Assembly (NCBI GenBank): GCA_021613535.1
Contig: CP075496.1
Coordinates: forward strand, 9,238,001 to 9,302,000
DNA: 64,000 nucleotides
Direction: 5' to 3'
Source: Adineta vaga
Taxonomy: Eukaryota > Rotifera
Below, piece after piece: positions 50,358 through 60,459 of the stretch (within the stretch, counting starts at the first letter, position 1; each line of letters begins with the position of its first letter). The notes under the pieces were generated by a model that did not search any database, was not told the DNA's origin, and worked only from the letters and a program-made list of their open reading frames with translations. Made by a program: the position numbers and the translations under genes.

Positions 50358-51248
50358 TTAAATCGGAATGATACGTCTCTTTCGACTACTAAAATACTGT
50401 CTAATAATATGTCGAATTTCATGATCGATAATCATTGTCATAACTTTTTCTACGACGACAGCCAATGATACAAATATCATTCCAATAGAGTAAAATACAT
50501 TTATATCGGTTATTAAATATAGGAGAGATGGAGTTCCACCTAATATATAAATACTAAGTAAAATCATAATGTTACGAAGAACTTCAACGTCACGATTATG
50601 TCGCATAACAGCTATCATAGCAATGGTCAACGCTTTATTACGTTTAATTCGTATATAGATGTAAATATAAGTAGTAACAATAAATACGATTGGTATGCCG
50701 TAGCACGTTGAATAGATGTGAGTTGCATGGAAAACTGATGTTTTTGGTACCCAACAAAGTACAAATGGATCAAAAATAATATCTTTTTGAATATGTACCG
50801 ATGATGGTATAACTATAACTATAATCCATTGTATAAGAATAAGAATAAGATGCATTTTGAATGAAATCACCCAAGGATATTTCAACGAAAGTATAGAAAA
50901 TAAAAAACGTGATATAGCTTGAACTAAATATGAATAGACAACGGCAGAAATGGACATATAGGCAAAATATGCACGCCATTGACATGATGAATTACTTGTT
51001 TCTGACAAAATAAAACCAAGATAAACATAATTATTACATTGAACAATGCAGAATAAAATCGATGATACACATGTATTACATATCAGCATATGTGTAATTG
51101 TATGTAAACGTTTTTTTACTAGAATCAAAATTAATATGAAAACTGCAACGATTATAGCGATGAATGTACAAGCCATTGTCACGGGAATAATGACATAGTA
51201 TTTAGCAAAGCTGGCAGGTACTACTGTTATTTTTCTCGTCGAATTCAT
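50358..51248 (-). CDS. Rhodopsin-like seven-helix receptor
   Basis: A 296-residue intact single exon with seven hydrophobic segments, an extracellular Cys at the top of helix 3 (SSCQWRAY) and one in the second loop (LCWVP). A basic third loop (IRIKRNKAL) and a short basic tail are also present. Helix 3 ends QAISRFLFS rather than DRY, typical of the divergent receptor group that is multi-copy in bdelloids. The copies at 12842 (broken) and 63650 (partial) are relatives. Ligand unknown; chemosensory or peptide ligands are both possible. Confidence 0.8.
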   Translation of the reverse strand: MNSTRKITVVPASFAKYYVIIPVTMACTFIAIIVAVFILILILVKKRLHTITHMLICNTCVSSILFCIVQCNNYVYLGFILSETSNSSCQWRAYFAYMSISAVVYSYLVQAISRFLFSILSLKYPWVISFKMHLILILIQWIIVIVIPSSVHIQKDIIFDPFVLCWVPKTSVFHATHIYSTCYGIPIVFIVTTYIYIYIRIKRNKALTIAMIAVMRHNRDVEVLRNIMILLSIYILGGTPSLLYLITDINVFYSIGMIFVSLAVVVEKVMTMIIDHEIRHIIRQYFSSRKRRIIPI

Positions 51249-52375
51249 GTTTGATTATAATACAATATATTTCATTGATTTTCTAGAAGAAAAAGAGAAT
51301 ATTCGCATTAGCAGAGAAACAAAGAAGTTGAAAGAAAATCTATAGATGTGATCCAATAGAATCTGATTACAGAGATGTTTTAAAAAATAGAACTTTATTT
51401 ATTTGAATTTCATCTGAATTAAATACAAAGCATGCTTAAGTCACAATGATTAGTAAAACTAAAACCAAATATGTTGATTTTATTGACCTCACCTCTATTT
51501 GGTACATGATATTCTAATCTTATTACTATTTATTATAAAATCACGTACTAAACATCCATCTGTTTCATTCTATAATAAATGGTGTACACAATCATCGTCT
51601 CATTGTTTTCGATTTACTATTCTTCATCCATAAGAACGCACATGTTATAACACTAGAAGAGTAAAATAATCTCTTGTCATGTCTTGAATTTCAATCAACT
51701 TTTAAGCATATGTCATCAGAAAGAAAAGACGTTGAAAATATCCATAAAATCACATTTTGATAAACTATTAATCATACGATAATGAAAATATCAATAAGAA
51801 ATGAGATTGAAACGTATTTTGGATCGAATATCTGTATTTCTAATTCTTGTAAATAAAATAATATTAACGATCTGTAGAGATAAATGTGATACAGAGTGAT
51901 GTTTTCAACATTGATGTTTTGCAAAAAAATGTCTATCGATTGAACAGAATAAACATATAACGAGTGTGATTGTAGATTTATCCTTGCTTTATATTTCTTC
52001 TTCATATTCACATGTTAAAGATGCTAATTACACATTAAATTTTCTTGTAAATGCTAAACATCTTGTAAAATGCATATAACTGAGAATATTAATCAAAACA
52101 CACTTGATTTTTATTCGACCATTTCTGGAGCTGAGATTTGCATCTTTATATTGGCAAATATTCAATGAGGAGCGCTTAGAAAACCATGCGCTATACATGT
52201 TCTTTTCTTTGCGTAATAGTACTTGGAAGTTTTCAATGTGAATAACTATGAAAATAACAATACTGAATTATAAGCTCAGAACATTGAGAAATAACGAATG
52301 GAGATAATGGAAGTAGGAAAAATGAATCTTTATTTCAACTGGAGCGAAAGCAATCGATCATGAATTCTACCAATA
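51249..52375. other. Intergenic, no supported gene
   Basis: Upstream of the receptor and of the TPR-type pseudogene; no element recognised. Confidence 0.4.
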
Positions 52376-53580
52376 GTGAGTACGATACGGATGAAACACG
52401 AATCAATTGTGGAAACAGTTACTCTCGTTTGGTATGATGCTAAAATCGATTGTATCGATTATATAGAAAAGTTCCGAAGCGAAATAATCATATTCATTAT
52501 ATCAGGCAGCGATGCTTCAAATCGTTTACTGGAGAAAGTACATGCTCTCCATCATGTGGATACTGTTTTCATTTATTCTTTATGAATGTTACAATCTACG
52601 AAAACCTTCGTGATCCATCTTTGAAATATACAAAGATTGATGGTATTTCCATTGAACAGCAGATTCTGAAAGGAAATATAGCCAAAACAGTACGTGTAAT
52701 CGAAAAACAACAAGCAACTATGTTTGCTATTTATGATCCGAAGAAACAGAGATCCGATTGTAATTTGAATTGTGAAAGTGGTTCATTTGTTTGATTTCAA
52801 TTAGTCAAAGCAGCTGTTGAACGAATGCTTCCAAATATGCAGAATAGTGCAGATCTAGAGAGAGCTAAAGTGGAAATGTAAAAGAAATGGAGAATATCGA
52901 TGAATTCTACGCTTTCACTGAAGCTTTATCGTGGTATGTTGCAAATTCGAGACGAAGTTAAACGACTTCAGGAAAGTATTGACCTGCTTGCAGCTAATTC
53001 ATAAAGATTTCAATGTGAATATCATATGGCACTAGCACTCCATATAGAAGCATTAAAACCTTATGATAAAGCTGAAGTGAGAGAAGAACTCTCTGCAACA
53101 AAAACAATTATAGAATAAGGAGAAAATAAAGAAGCATTTATAGTACATAAAAAAAGTAGTGAACATATTTTTGTAACGCATAGAGATACAAAATATCACA
53201 TTTCATTATCGAACAAAAGACTATAGAGAAGCCAAATAATTCTATACAAAAGCACTTAATTGTTTGAAAGTACTAACGTCATATGGATATATTGATATTG
53301 CGTATATGTTAAAAAATTTCGGTGAATTATATTTGGCCATTGAAGACTTCGAAAGTGCTAATGGTTACATTTCTGATGCTCGTAAATTGTTCCAATTGAT
53401 ACTATCTACATCGTGTTTTTTTATGTTGTCATTACTTCTGAGCAATCTTTTCTTAGGTCTATACGTTTAACCGTTAAATACTATTTTAGTGAACATGTGT
53501 GATCATGTTTTGACTGATTCTATTCATCGTGATAAAGCCAAAACAGTTCATTTACTACCTCTTCAAGATGATTATAATGC
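52376..53580 (+). pseudogene. Decayed bdelloid N-domain/TPR protein
   Basis: The start (TVTLVWYDAKID..., then IIIFIISGSDASNRLLEKVHAL and VDTVFIYSL) is the same alpha/beta N-domain as in the ADP-ribosyltransferase gene at 57840-60459 (there IYLIVSDRLLPSIFTKI). Two overlapping frames cover 52376-52794. Helical pieces (ERMLPNMQNSADLERAKVEM, LYRGMLQIRDEVKRLQESID) follow in broken frames. Then comes a TPR-like segment (FYTKALNCLKVL, GYIDIAYMLKNFGELYLAIEDFESA) with stops, ending near 53580. There is no ART domain, so it belongs to the branch in which the N-domain is joined to coiled-coil and TPR repeats. Clearly a pseudogene. Confidence 0.65.
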
Positions 53581-53737
53581 TCTATATTACATCTCCGATA
53601 ATCTAGAAAACCTTTACGACTGATCAGAAATGCTTATTTAACTGCATGGTAGAATTTCAAGCAAGAATATATTAAGTTTAATAAATGCAATTATTATTTG
53701 CATCACAGTTCAATATAGAAATAGATAATAAACAGTT

Positions 53738-55425
53738 TCAATTGATTACGATATCAAAACGTTGAACTCGCTGATTTCCATGATCAATAACGTAGAGATT
53801 TCCATATCGATCGAATGAAATACCTGAAGGTCGATCGAATTGATTTGGTTGCATTCCATCATCATTTCCTCCAACAAGTTGTATTACTCCATTAGACCAA
53901 CGCATTATTCGATGATTGTCTAAGTCTGCCACATAGATCCTATTTAACTGATCAACAACTATACCATTTGGACAAGATAATTGTGTCCAATCGTTTCCTT
54001 TTCCTCGATCACCAGCAACAACGATTCCTTCTGTAGCTCCTTTGACCCATTTCATAACACGATGATTAAAAGTATCAGACACATACACCGTTTGATCTCC
54101 ATCGACAACGAGATAGGTAGGAAAATACAGCTGATTAAAATCATCACCACATCCATTGCCACCTGCTACAACGATTCCTTGTGTATCTCCTGGTTGATAA
54201 CATCGTACTTCATTCATTTGACAATTGGATACATATAGTAATCCATGATTGTCCATTGCCAGTTGTGTACAATCAATGTTGTCGAGTATTATTTCTTGAC
54301 TTTTATCTTTCTGACGAAACCATCGTACCACTCGTCGGTTATTCATATCGGATATAATGAAACTATCTGTATTTTTGTCAACAATCACATCGGTTGGATG
54401 ATGTAACTGATCAAGCCTACTTCCTCGACCATTGCCACCGGCTACAACTTGACCACTAGTTGAACCATATTTCCATTCCAAAATACGATCATTACCCCAG
54501 TCAGCAACATACAGAGTTTGATCTTCATCCACATATACACCGAACGGAGAGGATAATTGGCTTAATGAACTACCTGTGCCTTGACCTCCAGCAACAGTAA
54601 CAGCATTCGTTGACCATATGGCATTTTGGGAAATCTTTGGAAGAGATCGAGCTAAAATAAAATTAGATGAACTTCTATTAAACATATATCTGATTAGAAT
54701 TCTATTTACGCCAAAGTGTTCGCATTCCTGTAAGCAGTGCTATACGTTCTTCACAATCTTCACGAAATTTTCTCAATTTGTATTCGTATTCTTGTAAATT
54801 TTCATTTATTTTTACTTTGAGTTGTTGATTGTCTTCTTGTGATCGTCGAAGTTGTTCTTTTAGGCAAATCATATCAGAATGCGATGTCAATGCATCACTT
54901 CGTTTATAAATAGTTTTGCAATCGTCACATGTCAATTCAACTTCTGAACAACTATTTTCATGTTCAATGTATTCCTTTTTCAACAACTGCAATTTACATC
55001 CAGAACATTCTTTCGGTTGATAATCACACTGTGCTTCATGTTTACCTACTGCTTCATATGAAACAATCTATAAGAAAACAATTAATTATACATAGAAGAT
55101 ACGTGATCATGAAACAAGATGAACTGACATCATGGCAACCATTTGGTTGATGAATGCAAAAGACTTGTAATTTTGCTAGTTGTTTAGTAATAAATCGAGT
55201 ACATGGTCGTTGGATATATTTATTACATCGCATTGGACATCGATTTGGATTTACATTGAGCCACGTTGCAATACATTTCGAACAGAACGGAGTTTCACAA
55301 GATTGACAAGCAATCGGTTTCCAAAGGATATTACAGCATATTGAGCATTGAATATCATTAAGATCAATTTCCGATGATCCTTGAATACGATTAGACGAGA
55401 GTCCTTCTTCGTCTGTAGATAACAT
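53738..55425 (-). CDS. RING, TRAF-type zinc finger and NHL-repeat protein
   Basis: Three exons (55425-55129, 55067-54710, 54651-53738) give 522 residues. Order: RING-like zinc finger near residues 25-70 (CSICCNILWKPIACQSC, PFCSKCIATW, CPMRC). TRAF-type zinc fingers follow (YQPKECSGCKLQLL, then LTCDDC), then a coiled coil (RSQEDNQQLKVKINENLQ). Six NHL propeller blades come last (LYVADWGNDRILEWK, VYVSDTFNHRVMKW, IYVADLDNHRIMRW, LYVIDHGNQRVQRF and others). Probable E3 ubiquitin ligase with a propeller that binds protein or RNA, analogous to TRIM-NHL proteins but with TRAF fingers instead of B-boxes. At the usual RING His position there is Thr in CETPFC, though extra Cys may serve. The target is unknown. 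It stands between the two F-box genes on the same strand. Confidence 0.88.
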
Positions 55426-55857
55426 TTAAAGGACACACACACCGACGATATTTGTGTGACTACGAATCGATTTTATGCAACATAACCTTGTATCAATAAT
55501 TAAAGTATAGTATATCGTATTTCTAAAGAACGAAAAAAGAACACGGTAAGATATCACCACGATAGAGAAGAAAAAAAAACATCATTATGAAAAAAGAAAA
55601 TATTCATTCTGATTTAAACAACCTATTATCATTTCTAATAGCCATAACGAATTTCTCTTATCTCTTCCATAGGCTAGTCGATAAACGAAATAATATGTAA
55701 CAATTACGCTAAACTTAAAGGTAGTTTTTTTTGTAATTCATATGTACTTCATGGCTCTTTTTAGTTCTATCAAAACAAAAAAACAGAATTTTACAAAACA
55801 ATTTTTATTCACGCAAACGCTTTTGTAGAAATAATCTATACTTATTTCATTACATTT
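55426..55857. other. Short intergenic
   Basis: Promoter of the RING-NHL gene and 3' end of the next F-box gene; nothing further. Confidence 0.4.
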
Positions 55858-57465
55858 TTACCATCGTAAATATAATGTATCAGAAAGGAATTCAATTGAA
55901 TAACGTTGAACAAGTTCCTCTCGTTCCATCAATTTATATAGTCTATTCACTAGTATAAAATGTGCATCATGAATAACAATTAAATATAAACGAAATTTTT
56001 GACAATAACTGTATTTTAAAAGAAATCGAACAATTGCTTCGAGATTATTTTCTTTTACTTTCATTTCCAATGTTTCAAATTGAGGGAATGTAATGATTAA
56101 ATCTTGAACATCTTCGTATGTTAATGAATCTTGAATGATAATTCGTTGAATTTCATTATTACATTGAATTCGTGAAAATATATATGTTCGTAATGTTAAT
56201 ATTTTAATACGTAAAGAAAGATTTAAAAGTTGTATGACATGATCCATATTAAAAAGTTTACCTGTCACCGTTAGCTTTTCCAATTGAGAACAAGAAATCG
56301 TTCGAAAAAACTGATTTAACGATGATATTTCAACCATAGGATTATATAGAGCAAAGAAAGTTAGTCGTGAAGATTGTAGATCAATCGTTGTTAGAGAATC
56401 AGCAATAATAATATCACGAACAGAACGTGCATCATGAATGTTTGATGACTGTGTTTGAGAATAGAAAAACATGAATAAATTATTACGAAACGTATAATAT
56501 TGAAAAATAAAAAACCATTTTCGTTTCCAATAAAATGACGAATTAAATTCATTATGAATTCGATCATATTCAGCTAGATCAATGATTTGTCCGAAATGTT
56601 GTAAATCAAATGTATGCAAATGAGGTAAATGTGAAGAAATCAAGCGTTGCCATCGTTTTGCATCTGATGCATTCATATTTGTATTTGATGATACACGTAA
56701 TATTTGAATTCGATGAAAAAGATTCGATATAAACATTTCTAAATGATCAAAACCGACAGAATGTTGGAGACGTAAATATGTTAATTCATTTACTATTGTT
56801 GGTGACCATCCCAAAGTATTTTGTTCATTTGAAGAAGTATTAATTGAAAGATGAACTAATTTGGGTAGATATTGTAGTAGATAAGGTAGACTCTTTATAT
56901 TATATGTACTTTTGCTTACGAAATATGAAATTGAACTCGTTTTACTACGGAAATCAGAGAATGAAAAGCTTTCCATATGCCATTGAAATGTTGTGTTACA
57001 GTACTTTAGAACAGGTAAAGCGAATATTAATTCATGAATTTTATAGAGTTTGCGAACAGTTCCAATCGTTGTTGCCGTGAGTGAATAAAGTTGCGGTATA
57101 GATGATAGTTCTGCAAGAATGGGAATCAATGTTTGTGATTTCATTTCATGAAGTACCAATGATTCGAGACGATTTAATGATGAATTCAAAAGATATTTTG
57201 AGAGAAAATAATCAACAGCAATCCAATTTGAAAAACGAAGTGATACAATACGATCGAAATAATTAGTTTTTATATTTTGACAACATTCTTGTAAACTATT
57301 TCTATTAATGACATTTATGTTAAGTTTCAATGGTAAAGATAGATAATTAAATAAATGTTGAAAACGATAATTAAGTTTCCAGAATGCTTCATATGCATCA
57401 CAAATATCGAGATATTCGATAGTTTCATATAAAATTTCATTTGATAGATCTTCGAGACACGTCAT
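55858..57465 (-). CDS. F-box/LRR-like protein
   Basis: A 535-residue single exon starting directly with the F-box (MTCLEDLSNEILYETIEYLD, then AFWKLNYRFQHLF). Irregular Leu-rich repeats follow (YLPKLVHLSIN, HLPHLHTFDL, QLEKLTVTG and more). Predicted SCF-ligase substrate adaptor. It is a paralog of 47595-49427 but without the intron; sharing the FNSSF-W-KRK motif near residue 310 shows the relation. The start is well supported because the F-box begins at residue 3. Intact. Confidence 0.85.
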   Translation of the reverse strand: MTCLEDLSNEILYETIEYLDICDAYEAFWKLNYRFQHLFNYLSLPLKLNINVINRNSLQECCQNIKTNYFDRIVSLRFSNWIAVDYFLSKYLLNSSLNRLESLVLHEMKSQTLIPILAELSSIPQLYSLTATTIGTVRKLYKIHELIFALPVLKYCNTTFQWHMESFSFSDFRSKTSSISYFVSKSTYNIKSLPYLLQYLPKLVHLSINTSSNEQNTLGWSPTIVNELTYLRLQHSVGFDHLEMFISNLFHRIQILRVSSNTNMNASDAKRWQRLISSHLPHLHTFDLQHFGQIIDLAEYDRIHNEFNSSFYWKRKWFFIFQYYTFRNNLFMFFYSQTQSSNIHDARSVRDIIIADSLTTIDLQSSRLTFFALYNPMVEISSLNQFFRTISCSQLEKLTVTGKLFNMDHVIQLLNLSLRIKILTLRTYIFSRIQCNNEIQRIIIQDSLTYEDVQDLIITFPQFETLEMKVKENNLEAIVRFLLKYSYCQKFRLYLIVIHDAHFILVNRLYKLMEREELVQRYSIEFLSDTLYLRW

Positions 57466-57839
57466 TTAGATTTAAGCATATAAGTGTAATGTATAGAATT
57501 AGTTACCAACTGATTATTATGTAAAAAGAAACGAAAGAAAAAATAACATTCCATGTGCGTTTACAGAAAAAGAAGAAACTTGTTTGGTGAAAGAACACCA
57601 AAAGAATGAAGAAATATGCAGTAAATCTCATTTGACGAACGAGAATAAAAATATAATGACAGAACGCTTGAAATCAAGTGTTTCTTTTTTTAATATTTTA
57701 CTTTTCAACCTGAAAATCTTGAATACTTTACTAAATACGAGGATTAAATTATGATTATCTTTATCATTCAATGAGAGGAGTTACATTGATAATAGACTTA
57801 TGAGAAAAAAAGTTTTATTGATTATTAAAATTCATAATA
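57466..57839. other. Short intergenic
   Basis: Between the F-box gene start and the ART gene end; nothing else. Confidence 0.4.
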
Positions 57840-60459
57840 TTAAGCATCTTTATCAGGACAAAAACTCATCATTAAATCCAACAATTGAAATACGGACGTC
57901 TGTGGTCCACTGTGCTGTAAATATTCATCAGCTACAGATTGTGACATATCTGCAATATAATGAGAATCAGCATCATCATCATCATCGATTTGACTCAAGA
58001 GAAATATTTCTCGAAAGAACTCATTCATTGCTTCATTTGCCATTTCCTCATTCATAGCTGACCCATGCCGAAGCGTAGTTTCATTGAGTTTCATTGTTAT
58101 CTCCATCAACTTCTGGTTTCGATATATTTGTCTATGTATTCTATGTTGTTCAGCAGTGTTTATTCGAGTAATATCATTACTAGTTAACCCAGTATGTTCA
58201 TGTAAAACTTGTGCTAAGTGATTCATAGATGAATCTTGTATACATGGACCATGAATAAGAGAGATGATTGAATGATTATGTATGCTATAATCATCGATTG
58301 AATCATCTTCATTGCTGAGATGTGTTCCCATATAAAAAAGACGAAAATCATGTTTTGGGTGGTATGGAATATCGAAACTACAACGAATTTTTTGTTTCAA
58401 TTGCCGAATTGTCATATCTTTTTCGAGAGATAAGTATAATGGTTTATCAGTTAAAGTCTTAATTATTACATGTAAACTTGATGCATCGTCTGAATTCCAT
58501 TTCAAAGAAGTCGATCGATCATTGATCAATGCATTATATTCATTTGAATTAAGATGAGATAAGATATTTTCGAAAAAAGTAGGATTTGATGAATGGAAAT
58601 CGATTATGGACTCAGGAAATAATCTACATTGACGATCAATCTGTGCACGTTCTCCCGTTTTCAATAGTGAAACATATAAATTCCAGTATGCAACTTGATC
58701 TTGTGAAACGAACGGTTTTATGTCATCAACTTTGTTATCAAGTCGTCGAATTTCATCTCTAATAGCTTGACCTTCGTGATGATTATCGATCAATTGTAAA
58801 ACTTGTTGATAATCATGTTTAGCGAGACTAAAACTACCTCGTGCTTCATCAATCCGAGCAAGTTCATAATACAGCTGTTTTTTTAGATGACCTTTCAAAT
58901 TAAGTACTGTTTGTCGATACATATGCAACGGTATAGCTGTCCAATCGATAACACTCGAAATACATCGCATTCTTACTGCCCAGTAACCAACTTTCAAAAG
59001 ATTTGTCTCCACCGTTGAAGGTATCATTGCTAATACCGATTGATAACATTCAAGTTGTTCGCGTGGATGATGTTTAATTAAATGACCCATACGAATAAAA
59101 ACACTCATTCGAAGAGTTATTTCCGATGATAATTGTTCATTAATGATATTTTCTACATCAACGTTTTGCTGTTGACTAGCTCGATAGAAAAATGATTGAA
59201 CTACTTCCATTGGAGTCTGATTTGCCTTAGTTTTCTTACGATAATCATCACATTTTTCTAAACGTAATAAGACATGCCAACAGTTTTCGGACGTTTCAGT
59301 GACGGTCAACACTTTAAATATTGTTCCAATTCGAAATATAATCTCATCTTCATCTTTCATACTACTCGTTTGACTTATATCATAGTAGTAAACCTCTGGA
59401 TCTGGTTTATCATCATATTTTTCATAAATAATACTTGTATCAATCTCATATACGACTGATTGCAAACCATTTAAATCAACACCTTTACCAGCAAAACTTT
59501 CTGCAACTTGAATATCTTTTGTAGTTGATACGTATTGACTCATAGTAATTCGTTGTCCAATAAATAACTGTAATTGAGTTACATTAGCCAAGGAAAGTAC
59601 TTGACCACGATAAACAAAATATAATTTGTTATTGATTGAAGAAGAGGAAGAGAAACACCATTGATCAAGGATTTGTTTAGCAAAAAGTAAATCCAATGAT
59701 TCTTCAAGATCTTTAATAAAAAAACGAAACTTTCTTATAACAGACGTTGATTTTGTACGAAGAGCTTTGTTCACTATCTCAAATAGAAATATCGGTTCTG
59801 TATACCATACAACAGCAGATCGTGAATTATGTTTTGCTAAAGTCATCAATTTTTTTCATTGTTACGTTATTATCTTGATAATAAATACGACATTCTCGTA
59901 ACATTTCTTGTTTTTCAAAAATTGCCGAACGATCATCTATAATAGAGCGTGCCGCGTTGTTGACATCAGCAAGAAGACTAAAGAAACATGTATCTTTTGA
60001 GTGAAGAAATGGATCTTGATCCTCCTCAACTTGCGAAAAGACGTTAGTCTCCGATATGATAGACGTCTTCATTTGAATCTGTTCTATAACTTTTAATATC
60101 AAACCAGTTTTTCTAATAAATGTACCAACACATTTTTCAGAATGGAAGTTTTTTAAATCTTCAGAGGTATTATTCGTAGCAAAAACGAAGATAGAGACAA
60201 CATGATCCATCTCTTCTATTTTCGTAAAGATAGAAGGTAACAATCGATCAGAAACGATAAGATAAATACGATAGTACGGATGAGAATTTAAATGTTTTAG
60301 ACAATCGTCTTTATTGTTAAATGTATAAACGTCCTTGACAAAAGATTTGATATCGATATCCAAATCATCATCAATTTGATCGATTGTAAAGTCGAGACAA
60401 ACCAATTGAAAATCATTATCACGTTTGCTAAATATTGACATTAGATCAGAAAACGACAT
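57840..60459 (-). pseudogene. ADP-ribosyltransferase-TPR-ubiquitin-like fusion with one frame break
   Basis: The first frame (60459-59827) has an alpha/beta N-domain (IYLIVSDRLLPSIFTKI, IFVFATN) and a short helical linker. The second (numbered from 59849, 669 codons) has an arginine-specific mono-ART fold: Arg 81 in YRGQ, the STT motif at 108-110, and E-x-E at 167-169 (MKDEDEIIF), all R-S-E residues present. TPR-like helices follow at about 210-400. A ubiquitin-like fold is at 458-533 (VIIKTLTDKPLYLSLEKDMT, IRQLKQKI, FRLFYMG, DYSIHNHSIISLI) with no terminal Gly-Gly. A Gln/Glu-rich tail ends it. Predicted to transfer ADP-ribose from NAD to Arg of targets. The frames meet near 59830-59845, where the homology continues with no visible gap. 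One base extra or missing explains it, and no intron fits. Either a fresh pseudogene or a sequencing error. Confidence 0.8.
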
